The notes under the pieces were generated by a model that saw nothing but the letters and a program-made list of their open reading frames with translations, was not told the origin of the DNA and made no database searches. From positions 5,771,001 to 5,835,000 of the forward strand of contig NZ_CP121650.1 of assembly GCF_029714405.1 (NCBI RefSeq): a DNA stretch of 64,000 bases, read 5' to 3'. Below are positions 46,781 to 55,545 of the stretch, one piece after another. The stretch's first letter is position 1; each line of letters begins with the position of its first letter. Made by a program: the position numbers and the translations under genes. Origin of the DNA: Bradyrhizobium sp. CB82 (lineage in GTDB: Bacteria; Pseudomonadota; Alphaproteobacteria; Rhizobiales; Xanthobacteraceae).

Positions 46781-47743
46781 CTACCGCTCAAGGATCGCGC
46801 GCGCGGTCGCTTCGTCGGTGATCAAGCCGTTGATCAGGCGGCCGTTCAGCGCCGCCGCGATCGCCGGCACTTTGGCCGCGCCGACCGCCGCCCCGATCGT
46901 CGTGGTCTTGACCGGCACCTCGGGCGGGATGCTGGTGAGGCGCTTGTTGGTGCCGCCTTTGAGCAGGCGGCCCCTGGCATCATAGGCCCAGCCGGTGATC
47001 TCGCCGATGGCACCGAGCCGCATCATTTCGAACAGTTCATCGCGGGTGACGAAACCGTCGACGTGAACCTGCGCCTTTTGGTCCATCTGGCCGATGCCGA
47101 CGAGCCGCAGGTCGGCCCTGGTCGCGATCGCCTTCACCTTTGCGATCGGCTCGATCCGACCCATCCTGTTGCGCTCGTCCTCCGAGGACATCAGGAACGG
47201 CAGCGGCATCGGATAGTGCCGCGCCCCGGTGCGGTCGGCGAGCCGGCCGACGGTATCGTAGAAGCTCGCCGATCCGTCGGCGGAGATGTTGCCGACCAGC
47301 GAGACGATCTGGTGATTCGGCCGCTCGATCGGGGTGACGCGCTCGACCGCTGCGCGGACCGCGCGCCCGGTGCCGAGCGCGACGATGACAGGCGTTTCGG
47401 AACGCAGCGTCGAGTCCAGAAGGTTTGCGCAGCGCTCGGCAATGCCCGCGGTCGACTGTGGCGCCGCGGGATCTGTCGGCACCACCTCGCAATGGGCAAG
47501 CTCGAAGCGTTCCTTCAGCCGCGCGGCCAATTCCATGCAGGCGGCGATCGGATGTTCGAGCCGGAATGTGATCAGGCGCTCGGCAAGGCACAGCGAGACC
47601 AGCCGCTGCGCCGAGGCACGCGAGACCTGGAGCATCTTGGCGATCTCGTCTTGCGTGTGACCGGCAATGAAGTAGAGCCAGCCGGCGCGCGCGGCATCGT
47701 CAAGCCTGGATTTTTCGTTCTCCATCGCCATGGCCGGCGTCAC
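46781..47743 (-). CDS. SorC/DeoR-type sugar-binding transcriptional regulator
   Basis: A 320-residue regulator. An N-terminal winged helix-turn-helix, HTQDEIAKMLQVSRASAQRL, is followed by a sugar-phosphate-binding domain with VIVALGTGRAVRAAVERV, IVSLVGNISADGSASFYD and RADLRLVGIGQMDQ. SorC-family proteins sense phosphorylated sugars and control sugar-alcohol operons. The likely start is the GTG at 47743 overlapping the HAD stop (GTGA); an ATG lies four codons downstream. It sits upstream of the polyol operon on the same strand. Confidence 0.9.
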   Translation of the reverse strand: MTPAMAMENEKSRLDDAARAGWLYFIAGHTQDEIAKMLQVSRASAQRLVSLCLAERLITFRLEHPIAACMELAARLKERFELAHCEVVPTDPAAPQSTAGIAERCANLLDSTLRSETPVIVALGTGRAVRAAVERVTPIERPNHQIVSLVGNISADGSASFYDTVGRLADRTGARHYPMPLPFLMSSEDERNRMGRIEPIAKVKAIATRADLRLVGIGQMDQKAQVHVDGFVTRDELFEMMRLGAIGEITGWAYDARGRLLKGGTNKRLTSIPPEVPVKTTTIGAAVGAAKVPAIAAALNGRLINGLITDEATARAILER

Positions 47744-48405
47744 GAGTCCTTCCAGAAATCGGTCATCTGCGCGAAGACCCGATCGGCTCCGGCGGCGGTC
47801 AATATAGCGCGGCCGTCGCGGCCGCGATAATGGCTACCGCCGACAAATCCCCAGACGGTCATGCCAGCGGCCTTTGCCGCCTGCACGCCGCTGACGCTGT
47901 CTTCGATCACCAGCGCCCGCACCGGATCGATGCGCATCTTCTCAGCGGCATAGAGGAACAGGTCGGGCGCCGGCTTGCCGTACCTGACCATCTGCGCCGT
48001 GTAGAGCCGGTCGCCGAAATGCGGCCTGAGCCCGGTGACATCGAGGGAGAGCGAGACGCGGTCGATGTCGCTCGACGAGGCGACGCAAAACGGCCTGTTC
48101 AACTCCGATACCACCGCGCCGATCCCAGGGATCGGCTGCAATGCACCTGCTAAGGTGCTCAGCACCCTGGACTTGAAGCGAGGCAGGAAGCCATCCGGCA
48201 CGACCCGACCAAGGTCGCGATAATGTTGCTCGATCGCCTTCGTGCTGCGCCCGAGGAACAGCTCGAGCGCCTGCTCCGCGCTCAGCGCAATGCCGAATTC
48301 GGACATCACCTCGGAGAGGCAGCGGCAGCTCAAGAGCTCGCTGTCGACGAGCACGCCGTCGCAGTCGAAGATGATCAGATCAGGCTTTGGGCGGCCGTTC
48401 TGCAT
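47740..48405 (-). CDS. HAD-superfamily sugar-phosphate phosphatase/phosphoglucomutase-like hydrolase
   Basis: A 221-residue HAD hydrolase with the nucleophile motif IIFDCDGVLVDSELLSCR, PFCVASSSDIDRVSLSL (motif II), YGKPAPDLFLYAAEKM (motif III Lys) and ALVIEDSVSGVQAAKAAGM (motif IV). A cap domain lies between. Its co-operonic partner is the SorC regulator, so it may clear or interconvert the sugar phosphate that the regulator senses. That is inference. It starts at ATG 48405, 11 bases from a candidate operator. Confidence 0.88.
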   Translation of the reverse strand: MQNGRPKPDLIIFDCDGVLVDSELLSCRCLSEVMSEFGIALSAEQALELFLGRSTKAIEQHYRDLGRVVPDGFLPRFKSRVLSTLAGALQPIPGIGAVVSELNRPFCVASSSDIDRVSLSLDVTGLRPHFGDRLYTAQMVRYGKPAPDLFLYAAEKMRIDPVRALVIEDSVSGVQAAKAAGMTVWGFVGGSHYRGRDGRAILTAAGADRVFAQMTDFWKDS

Positions 48406-48415
48406 CCGGCCATTC

Positions 48416-48439
48416 GATCATATACCCAACGCATGAGCA
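48416..48439. promoter_or_regulatory. Second candidate SorC-family operator, before the HAD-regulator unit
   Basis: GATCATATACCC followed by AACGCATGAGCA lies 11-34 bases upstream of the HAD ATG. It matches 19 of 24 positions of the minus-strand form of the palindrome at 46489-46519, whose halves read GAACATACGCCC and AACGCGTGGGCA. This suggests the regulator controls its own synthesis as well as the transporter operon. Confidence 0.6.
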
Positions 48440-48481
48440 ATAGCTCAGGCTGGAACACGGCGTGGCGGGCTTTCCTGGATC

Positions 48482-48815
48482 TTAATGCGCCACCTGCCGG
48501 TAGATCGCCGGCAGTGCCGCAGGCAGCCGTCGGATGTTGCCGACGATCGCGTAACCGCCGCGCCCGAACAGGGTCGGAAAATAGCATTGCGCCGTTGCGT
48601 CGACCGTTACGCCGAACACTGCGATGCCGAGGTGGGCGCCTCCTGCACCGATTTACGCGTGTCCTCGATTGCAAAGCGCCCCTCATAGTGGTCGACGTCG
48701 TTCGGCTTGCCGTCGGTCAGAACGAGCAGCAGCTTCTTGCGCTGCTGCGGCTGGCTGCCGAGGCCAGCCGCAGCATGGCGCACCGCCGCGCCGATGCGCG
48801 TATCGAATACCTCGT
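48482..48815 (-). pseudogene. C-terminal remnant of a NorD/CbbO-type VWA-domain protein
   Basis: The minus strand encodes VFDTRIGAAVRHAAAGLG, then KLLLVLTDGKPNDVDHYEGR and FAIEDTRKSVQEA. After a one-base loss near 48635 it continues in another frame as HLGIAVFGVTVDATAQCYFP, then LFGRGGYAIVGNIRRLPAAL and a TAA at 48484-48482. This is the end of the von Willebrand A domain found in NorD and CbbO (activators of nitric oxide reductase or Rubisco). Nothing of the preceding 400 or more residues is present. Confidence 0.72.
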
Positions 48816-48915
48816 CTACTACAACAACCACAGACCCCATCAGGCCTTGGCAGGACATACTCCCAAAGCCTTTGCGGCTACCAAGACCACCGCGATCCAA
48901 TCAGCGAATTATTGA
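48806..48915 (+). mobile_element. Transposase C-terminal remnant (IS3/IS481-type integrase core)
   Basis: The plus strand reads EYLVYYNNHRPHQALAGHTP and then KAFAATKTTAIQSANY and a stop at 48913-48915. The YYNNHRPHQALAG-TP pattern is the end of the DDE integrase core of IS3/IS481-like transposases. Only about 35 codons survive, abutting the NorD-like remnant on the other strand. No inverted repeats or target duplication are visible. Confidence 0.65.
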
Positions 48916-49538
48916 ACATCGACAGCAACGACCGTGATGGCGGCAGTCGGTAGGGTGACTGTCGAGGTTCCAACATTGTCGCGAAGGCCAACCATGAGTG
49001 AGACGCAACTTGGTCTGATGACCGCAACCCCCTCATCATCCTGTTCGCCGCAGCCCTCCGGCGGATGGGCGTGCTGTCGACGGCGGCAACGATATCTGCG
49101 GTCTGTCTGTCGGTCGCGATCGCGGTGGTGCTGGTCACGACGCAATAGACCAGTCCAGGCGATGCAGGCACGGTCCATCCCACAGGAGACGGCCCGCGTG
49201 CCGCGGCCCCCTGGTTAACGGCCAGAGTGCGCAAGCTCGCGTTTGCTCGGCGAGGACGCGACAGGTCCCCGCAATTGTCCGTGCTTGATCTCCAGCAACG
49301 GCTCTGTTTGGATGGATTCGGTTCGGCACTTCAAATTTCGGATAATCGAATTTTACGCAATCGAAATGTTGTATGCTGCGTTCTTGATTGCCTCTGTCTC
49401 GACCGCTCCGTGGGTTCCGTTTCGGGGCTGCCGCGCACGTGAAGACGTCCAGACCGTCGCGCGCTGCGTTGACTCGAAATCACTTTCATGGATGCTAGTC
49501 ACCGTCGTTCCTCGATTGCTCATTCATCAAGAGGCATC
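48916..49538. other. Degraded intergenic region
   Basis: No intact gene is seen. Around 48994 a short plus-strand frame starts MSETQLGLMTA. About one base out of frame with it, at 49033-49147, lies a membrane-helix-like sequence, GVLSTAATISAVCLSVAIAV, then VLVTTQ and a stop, which looks like the end of a decayed membrane protein. From 49320 to 49390 the DNA is AT-richer than its surroundings and may hold the promoter of the next gene. Confidence 0.4.
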
Positions 49539-50351
49539 GTGACCATTCACCGCACCGGCTTTGGGAATCGGCTTCTGGCGGCCTTGCCGCCCGAGGATTT
49601 GGCCTTGCTCGCGCCCCACTTCCAGAAGGTCTCGTTCGAACCCGATGCCGTCCTGGTGCGGTCGGGCGATGAACTCGACCCGGTTTATTTCCCCCATAGC
49701 GGCGCGATCGCCTTCATGCTCGATATGCCGGACGGGCAAACGGTGGCAACCACGTTGATGGGACGGGAAGGCGCTTTGGCCTCGTTCTCCGTGCTCGGTC
49801 CGTCGCTTTCATCCGTCACGGCGACTGCTCGCTTGGCCGGCACGGCATCGCTGATTTCAGCGGCGAAGTTCCGGGCTGCCTACGCGCGGAGCGCGGCCAT
49901 CAGGCATGTCGTGCAGGTCCACGCCCGCGCACTGTTGTTACAGCTCCAGCACGTGGCCGCCTGCAACGCGCTGCATCGGGTGGATGGCCGCATGGCGCGG
50001 TGGCTTCTGCAACTGCATGACCGCGTTCCCGATGATCTTCTTCCCGTGACGCAGGAGGCACTTGCGCAATTGCTTGGGGTGCGGCGGACGACCGTGACTC
50101 TGACGATGAGCAAGCTTCGCGCGGCGGGCGCCATCCCGTCCGACCGGCGCGGCTCCGTAGAGATCCACCGAGCGCGGCTGGAGAGGGTCGCGTGCGAATG
50201 CTATGGGCTCATGCAGCGCAACATCGATCGGATGTATTGTCAGGAATTGTCGGCGCCGCAACCTGCCTTTGCGCCATTCCGGGAAAGCTCCATTGTCGCC
50301 TTCGACGAAGCGGGTGCCGAATCCAGAGCCGCTTCGCGAGAGCGAAAATGA
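49539..50351 (+). CDS. Crp/Fnr family transcriptional regulator
   Basis: A protein of about 270 residues with an N-terminal cyclic-nucleotide-binding-like beta-roll (LAALPPEDLALLAPHFQKVS, EPDAVLVRSGDELDPVYFPH, GREGALASFSVLG) and a C-terminal helix-turn-helix, PVTQEALAQLLGVRRTTVTL. No cysteine cluster of the Fnr type is seen. GTG 49539 has AGAGG five bases upstream; ATG 49488, giving 17 more residues, is the alternative but lacks a ribosome site. It is not in an operon. Ligand and targets are unknown. Confidence 0.88.
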   Translation: MTIHRTGFGNRLLAALPPEDLALLAPHFQKVSFEPDAVLVRSGDELDPVYFPHSGAIAFMLDMPDGQTVATTLMGREGALASFSVLGPSLSSVTATARLAGTASLISAAKFRAAYARSAAIRHVVQVHARALLLQLQHVAACNALHRVDGRMARWLLQLHDRVPDDLLPVTQEALAQLLGVRRTTVTLTMSKLRAAGAIPSDRRGSVEIHRARLERVACECYGLMQRNIDRMYCQELSAPQPAFAPFRESSIVAFDEAGAESRAASRERK

Positions 50352-50400
50352 AGCAGTCCTCTATCGGATCAGCCTGACATAGCGAACCAGTCGCTCCAGC

Positions 50401-50458
50401 CCGTGCCCGTTGGCATGCCCTCGACCCTGCGCGAGATTGAGGAAAGTCACGGGCACGG
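50401..50458. terminator. Convergent inverted repeat
   Basis: A perfect 10-base repeat, CCGTGCCCGT (50401-50410) and ACGGGCACGG (50449-50458), with a 38-base loop. It lies between the Crp-type gene stop (50351) and the convergent gguB-like stop (50500). The long loop makes terminator function less certain. Confidence 0.4.
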
Positions 50459-50499
50459 CGCTGACGCGCCTGTGCCCACTCCACGCGCGATCGCGCCCC

Positions 50500-51690
50500 T
50501 CACCGCCGCTGATTGTACACGTCGATGCAGACCGCACCGAGTAGAACCAGGCCCTTGATGACCTGCTGGTAGTCGATGCCGATGCCGAGGATGGACATGC
50601 CGTTGTTCATCACGCCCATGATCATGGCGCCGACCACCGCACCGCCGACGCGGCCCACGCCGCCATAGGCCGAGGCACCGCCGATGAAGCAGGCGGCGAT
50701 GACGTCGAGCTCGAAGCCAAGGCCCGCCTTCGGCGTTGCGGTGTTGAGTCGCGCGGCGAAGACGAGGCCGGCAAGGGCTGCCAGCACGCCCATGTTGACG
50801 AAGGTGAAGAAGGTCAGCCGCTCGGTCTTGATGCCCGACAGCTTTGCGGCCTTGGCGTTGCCGCCGACCGCGTAGATCTGGCGGCCGACCACGGTACGAC
50901 GCGTGACGAAGCCATAGAGCGCGATCAAGGCGCTCATGATCACCAGCACGTTCGGCAGGCCCCGATAGGTCGCGATCAAATAGGTGAAATAAAGCACCGC
51001 GCAGGCCAAGACGACGCTTTTCCCCAGGAAGAACGCGTAAGGCTCGACCTCGATGCCGTGCGACTGCTCGCGCGAGCGGCTCTTGGCGCTGGCATAGACC
51101 AGCCCGAGCGCCAGCACGGCACCGATCAGCAGCGAGGTCGGATGCAGTGTTCCGGCTTCAGGCAAGAACTCCGGAATGAAGCCGGACGACAGTTTCTGGA
51201 AGGTCGGCGGGAACGGCCCGAGCGACTGGCCCTGCAACACTGCCAGCGCGAGGCCCTTGAACACGAGCATGCCGGCGAGCGTCACGATGAAGGACGGAAT
51301 GCCGAAATAGGCGACCCAGTAGCCCTGCGCCGCACCGATGGCCGCGCCGACGATGAGGCAGGCAATGAAGGCAACCGTGTAGTCGACCTTGTACGTTACC
51401 ATGAGCAGCGCGGCCACGGCGCCGACGAACCCCGCGACCGAGCCGACCGAGAGATCGATATGGCCGGTGACGATGACGAGCAGCATGCCCAGCGCCATGA
51501 TGACGATGTAGCTGTTCTGCAGCACCAGATTGGTGAGGTTGAGCGGCTGGAGCAGCGTGCCGCCGGTCACGATCTGGAAGAACAGCATGATCGCGATCAG
51601 CGAGATCAGCATGCCGTAGTTGCGCAAATTGTTCTTGATGAAGCCCGTATGCCGGCGCTCCTCAGGCAGCGAAACCGTCTTGTCGGTCAT
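50500..51690 (-). CDS. gguB: Multiple sugar ABC transporter permease GguB/MmsB
   Basis: A 396-residue permease of the XylH/GguB type, longer than RbsC because of an internal cytoplasmic insert (KSRSREQSHGIEVEPYAFFL). Segments: MLISLIAIMLFFQIVTGGTL, IVTGHIDLSVGSVAGFVGAV, YFGIPSFIVTLAGMLVFKGL, VGRQIYAVGGNAKAAKLSGI and CFIGGASAYGGVGRVGGAVV. It forms chvE-gguA-gguB with the upstream genes. ATG 51690 overlaps the gguA stop (ATGA). Confidence 0.92.
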   Translation of the reverse strand: MTDKTVSLPEERRHTGFIKNNLRNYGMLISLIAIMLFFQIVTGGTLLQPLNLTNLVLQNSYIVIMALGMLLVIVTGHIDLSVGSVAGFVGAVAALLMVTYKVDYTVAFIACLIVGAAIGAAQGYWVAYFGIPSFIVTLAGMLVFKGLALAVLQGQSLGPFPPTFQKLSSGFIPEFLPEAGTLHPTSLLIGAVLALGLVYASAKSRSREQSHGIEVEPYAFFLGKSVVLACAVLYFTYLIATYRGLPNVLVIMSALIALYGFVTRRTVVGRQIYAVGGNAKAAKLSGIKTERLTFFTFVNMGVLAALAGLVFAARLNTATPKAGLGFELDVIAACFIGGASAYGGVGRVGGAVVGAMIMGVMNNGMSILGIGIDYQQVIKGLVLLGAVCIDVYNQRR

Positions 51691-53264
51691 GGCTGCAATC
51701 CTCCCATCTCCGCGGCCTCAGGCACGCCGTTCCTATTGTTTCTCTCATTGCGCATGATGGCGCGCATGATCTTCTCCTGCGTCGCCTCATGGCCGGCGAA
51801 CTCGCCGACGAAAGCACCGTCGTTCATGACACAGATGCGGTCGCAGATGCCGAGCAGTTCCGGCATCTCCGAGGAGATCACCACGACGCCCCGCCCGGCC
51901 TCCGCCAGCTCGTTGATGATACAGTAAATCTCATATTTCGCACCGACGTCGATACCCCTCGTCGGTTCGTCCAGAATCAAAACCTTGGGGTCGGTCATCA
52001 GCCATTTCGACAGCACGACCTTCTGCTGGTTGCCGCCCGAGAGCTGGCCAGTCTCCTGGTAGACGTCGGAGCAGCGGATGCGCATGCGGTTGCGGTAATC
52101 GCTTGCCACCTTCAGCTCGGCGATGTCGTCGATCACCTTGCCGGGGGCGACCTGGTCGAGGCTCGCAAGCGTGATATTCTTGCGGACGTCGTCGGCCAGG
52201 ATCAGTCCGAGCTGCTTGCGGTCCTCGGTGACATAGGCAAGACCGGCATCGATCGCCGCCGCCACCCTCGGCAGGACGATCTCGTTGCCCTCGAGCCGGA
52301 TACGGCCGCTGATATTGGTGCCCCAGGAGTGGCCGAACAGGCTCATGGCGAATTCGGTGCGGCCTGCACCCATCAGCCCGGCGATCCCGACGACCTCGCC
52401 GCGCCGCACACCGAAATTGACGTTCTTGATGACCTGCCGCTCTGGATGGATCGGATGGTAGACCGACCAGTTCTCGACGGCGAGCACGGGGTCTCCGATC
52501 TTCGCAACCCGCTCGGGGAAGCGATGGGCGAGATCGCGATTGACCATGCTGCGGATGATGCGGTCCTCCTGGACCGGTTCGCTCCGGCAGTCGATGCCAT
52601 CCACGGTGCGGCCGTCGCGCAACACCGTGATGTGGTCGGCAACCTTGGCGACCTCGTTCAGCTTGTGGGAGATCAGGATCGAGCCGATGCCCTGCTCGCG
52701 GAATTTCATCAGGCGCTCGAGCAGCGCGGCGCTGTCGGCCTCGTTGAGGCTGGCGGTCGGCTCGTCCAGAATCAGCATGCGCACGCGCTTGGACAGCGCC
52801 TTGGCGATCTCGACGAGCTGCTGCTTGCCGACGCCGAGGTCGGTGATCAGCGTGTCCGGCGATTCCTTGAGGCCGACCTGGGCCAGGAGTTCGCGCGTCC
52901 GGCGGTAGACCTCGTCGCGGTCGATGACACCGAGCTGCGAGGGCGGATGCGAGAGGAAGATATTCTCCGCGATCGACATCAACGGAATCAGCGCCAGCTC
53001 CTGGTGGATGATGATGATGCCGAGCGCCTCCGAATCGTTGATGTCGCGGAAGCGGCGCTCCTCGCCGTCGAAGACGATGGTTCCCTCATAGCTGCCGTGG
53101 GGATAGACCCCGCTCAACACCTTCATCAGGGTCGATTTTCCGGCGCCGTTCTCGCCCACCAGAGCATGGATCTGCCCGGCCTGAACCGAGAAATTGACGT
53201 CGCGCAGCGCCTGCACGCCCGCAAAGCTCTTGCTGACGCCGCGCATTTCCAACATTGCCGCCAT
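51687..53264 (-). CDS. gguA: Multiple sugar ABC transporter ATPase GguA/MmsA
   Basis: A 525-residue tandem ABC ATPase. Domain one has LVGENGAGKSTLMKVLSGVY, the HGSYEGTIVFDGEERRFRD insert typical of GguA/XylG, LGVGKQQLVEIAKALSK and LILDEPTASL. Domain two has GIAGLMGAGRTEFAMSLFG, QLSGGNQQKVVLSKWLM and LILDEPTRGIDVGAKYEIY. The 252-base gap from chvE is filled by GC-rich hairpins, while gguB overlaps immediately. Confidence 0.93.
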   Translation of the reverse strand: MAAMLEMRGVSKSFAGVQALRDVNFSVQAGQIHALVGENGAGKSTLMKVLSGVYPHGSYEGTIVFDGEERRFRDINDSEALGIIIIHQELALIPLMSIAENIFLSHPPSQLGVIDRDEVYRRTRELLAQVGLKESPDTLITDLGVGKQQLVEIAKALSKRVRMLILDEPTASLNEADSAALLERLMKFREQGIGSILISHKLNEVAKVADHITVLRDGRTVDGIDCRSEPVQEDRIIRSMVNRDLAHRFPERVAKIGDPVLAVENWSVYHPIHPERQVIKNVNFGVRRGEVVGIAGLMGAGRTEFAMSLFGHSWGTNISGRIRLEGNEIVLPRVAAAIDAGLAYVTEDRKQLGLILADDVRKNITLASLDQVAPGKVIDDIAELKVASDYRNRMRIRCSDVYQETGQLSGGNQQKVVLSKWLMTDPKVLILDEPTRGIDVGAKYEIYCIINELAEAGRGVVVISSEMPELLGICDRICVMNDGAFVGEFAGHEATQEKIMRAIMRNERNNRNGVPEAAEMGGLQP

Positions 53265-53295
53265 GGCTTCGTGTCCCGTCTTTTAACCCACCTCG

Positions 53296-53507
53296 CCCCG
53301 CTTGCGGGGAGAGCATAGGCCGCCTTTGGCGGCCGTCTTAACGCCGAAGCAAAGCCTCGGCTATGCGCGAAGCGATCGAATGAGGGGAGCTTCCGCAAGA
53401 GCAGCTCTCACCGCCCCGTGGAGACTTCCCCTCACCCCAATCTTTTTATAACGGCGGCCCAAGGGCCGCCTATGCTCCCTCTCCCCGCAAGAACGCGGAG
53501 AGGGAGC
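53296..53507. repeat. Cluster of GC-rich intergenic palindromes between chvE and gguA
   Basis: Four perfect or near-perfect hairpins occur in 212 bases: CCCCGCTTGCGGGG (53296-53309), GGCCGCCTTTGGCGGCC (53318-53334), GGCGGCCCAAGGGCCGCC (53453-53470) and GCTCCCTCTCC with GGAGAGGGAGC (53474-53507). The outer units resemble each other in inverted order. This is the look of the extragenic palindromic elements common in Bradyrhizobiaceae. They may stabilise chvE mRNA or lower gguAB expression. Confidence 0.7.
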
Positions 53508-53516
53508 AGGCGCAGC

Positions 53517-54590
53517 TTACTGGAATTGCGACTTCTTGTAGTAGCCGCTGTCAACCAGGACCTTCTCCCAATTGTCCTTGTAGACCACGACCGGCTTGAG
53601 CAGGTAGGACGGCACGGTCTTGGCGCCGTTCTCATAGGTCTTGGTGTCGTTGACCGTGACCTGCTTGCCGGCCAGCGCCGCGTCGACCATGTCGGCGGTC
53701 ACCTTGGCGAGGTCGCGGGTGTCCTTGAAGATGGTCGAGTACTGATCACCGCGCAGCATCGCCTTGATCGAGGGTACCTCGGCATCCTGGCCGCTGATGA
53801 TCGGCATCGGCTGGTCGGCACTGCCATAGCCCACGCCCTTCAGCGACGAGATGATGCCGATCGAGAGGCCGTCATAGGGCGACAGCACCGCGTTGACCTT
53901 CTTGTTGCCGTAGTAGGCGCTGAGCAGGTTGTCCATGCGGGCCTGCGCCGTGGCGCCGTCCCAGCGCAAGGTCGCGACCTTGTCCATGCCCATCTGGCCG
54001 GACACGACGACGAGCTTCTTGCTGTCGATGTAGGGCTGCAGCACCGACATCGCGCCGTTGTAGAAGAAGTAGGCGTTGTTGTCGTCGGGCGAGCCACCGA
54101 ACAGCTCGATGTTGAACGGACCCTTGCCCTCCTTCAGGCCGAGGCCCTTTTCAATTGACTGCGCCTGGAGAACGCCGACCTGGAAATTGTCGAAGGTCGC
54201 GTAATAGTCGACGTTCGGCGTGCCGCGGATCAGGCGATCATAGGCGATGACGGTGATGCCCTTGGCCTTGGCCTGCTTGAGCACGTCCGACAGCGTGGTG
54301 CCGTCGATCGCGGCAATCACCAGCGCCTTGGCGCCCTTCGTCACCATGTTCTCGACCTGCGAGAGCTGGTTCGGAATGTCGTCTTCGGCGTATTGCAGGT
54401 CGGTGTTGTAACCGCGCTCCTTCAGCACCTTGACCATGTTGTTGCCGTCATCGATCCAGCGCGCCGAGGATTTGGTCGGCATCGCGATGCCGACGGTTGC
54501 CTTGTCCTGGGCCATCGCTGGCCCGGATGAGGCCATGGCGGCGGCGCCCGCGAATGCGAGCGCGAGTACGGTCGTCTTCAGTTTCAGCAT
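53517..54590 (-). CDS. chvE: Multiple sugar-binding periplasmic protein ChvE
   Basis: A 357-residue type I periplasmic binding protein. The signal peptide ends at GPAMAQ; the mature part has [80 protein letters not shown] and [20 protein letters not shown], all characteristic of ChvE. In Agrobacterium, ChvE binds arabinose, galactose, glucose and other aldoses and also interacts with the VirA sensor. Here it serves the GguAB transporter next to arabinose oxidation genes. AAGGGAG precedes ATG 54590. Confidence 0.95.
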   Translation of the reverse strand: MLKLKTTVLALAFAGAAAMASSGPAMAQDKATVGIAMPTKSSARWIDDGNNMVKVLKERGYNTDLQYAEDDIPNQLSQVENMVTKGAKALVIAAIDGTTLSDVLKQAKAKGITVIAYDRLIRGTPNVDYYATFDNFQVGVLQAQSIEKGLGLKEGKGPFNIELFGGSPDDNNAYFFYNGAMSVLQPYIDSKKLVVVSGQMGMDKVATLRWDGATAQARMDNLLSAYYGNKKVNAVLSPYDGLSIGIISSLKGVGYGSADQPMPIISGQDAEVPSIKAMLRGDQYSTIFKDTRDLAKVTADMVDAALAGKQVTVNDTKTYENGAKTVPSYLLKPVVVYKDNWEKVLVDSGYYKKSQFQ

Positions 54591-54663
54591 GCTTCACTCC
54601 CTTGGGGGTTGGAACGTTTCGTCGTTGCAGTAGAACTCGGTGTGTTGGTGCGCCTTGTGTCTC

Positions 54664-55545
54664 CTATTCAAGCTTGACGTCGGGCTCCGCGCGACCGCGC
54701 GCAGCAGCCTCGAGGATGAAGGTGCAGCCGGCCTGCGGATCGGCGGCGCGTGCCGCCGCATCCATATCCTGCCATGCAGAAGTGACAAGAAGGCGTGACA
54801 GATCGGGCCCGATGAAGGCGGGGCAGCTCGACTGCTGCGCCGGCACCGCAAGCGAGCGCAAGCGCTCGCCTTCGGGACTATAGACGTCGACGCAGGCGCC
54901 GCCCCAGCGCGCGTTCCAGATCAATCCGTCGGCATCGACCACCGAACCGTCGAGACCGCCGACGCCGGTGTGGCGCACCAGCACCTCCGGCTCGCCGCGC
55001 GGCAATCCGGTCGCCGGATTGAGCGGAATGCGATAGAGCACGTGACGCGCGGTGTCGGCGAAGTATCCGATCGCGCCGTCCGGCGAGAAGCAGATCGAGT
55101 TCGGAATGCTGATGCCGGGAAACAGCGTCGAGATCTTGCCGCGATGGAGCGCGTAGATCGCGCCGGCGCCCGCTTCCGCGTTGCGGCCCATGGTGCCGAT
55201 CCAGAACGTGCCGGATTGATGCACGCGCGCGTCGTTCGACCGCGTCGCCGGGTTGTCGGCTTCCAGCGCACGATAGAGCGTCATCGCGCCATCAGCGAGC
55301 TTGCGGACGTAGAGGCCGTCCTCGGCCACGATCAGCTGCCGCTCGGCGTCGATGCGGCCGAGCGCGCTCGCCATCCGGCCGAGCGCGTGGACGCTGATAC
55401 TGCCGCGGCCGAGATGGGCTTCGTAAAGGCGACCTTCGCGGATGTCGAACCACCACGCGGTATCGGTGGTGACGTCATAGGTCGGGCCCTCGCCGAGATG
55501 GCAATGCTCGGCGCAAAGGACAGAGGTCGGCACATGCTCGGTCAT
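54664..55545 (-). CDS. SMP-30/gluconolactonase family lactonase, probable L-arabinono-1,4-lactonase
   Basis: A 293-residue six-bladed beta-propeller of the SMP-30/regucalcin family. Metal-ligand regions are CHLGEGPTYDVTTDTAWWFD (Glu19), SNDARVHQSGTFWIGTMG (Asn), PNSICFSPDGAIGYFADT (Asn) and GGLDGSVVDADGLIWNARWG (Asp). It should hydrolyse the lactone formed by the co-operonic L-arabinose 1-dehydrogenase to L-arabonate. ATG 55545 overlaps the aldose-epimerase stop (ATGA). The 73 bases between this gene and chvE contain a GTTGGTGC half-site. Confidence 0.88.
   Translation of the reverse strand: MTEHVPTSVLCAEHCHLGEGPTYDVTTDTAWWFDIREGRLYEAHLGRGSISVHALGRMASALGRIDAERQLIVAEDGLYVRKLADGAMTLYRALEADNPATRSNDARVHQSGTFWIGTMGRNAEAGAGAIYALHRGKISTLFPGISIPNSICFSPDGAIGYFADTARHVLYRIPLNPATGLPRGEPEVLVRHTGVGGLDGSVVDADGLIWNARWGGACVDVYSPEGERLRSLAVPAQQSSCPAFIGPDLSRLLVTSAWQDMDAAARAADPQAGCTFILEAAARGRAEPDVKLE

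Noticed and set aside
51789..53318. Plus-strand open frame of about 509 codons opposite gguA
   Set aside because: Mirror of the ATPase gene; the Asp/His/Val-rich translation has no family features.
53280..53510. CRISPR array between gguA and chvE
   Set aside because: The repeats are palindromic hairpins in inverted order, with no regular spacing or constant direct repeat.
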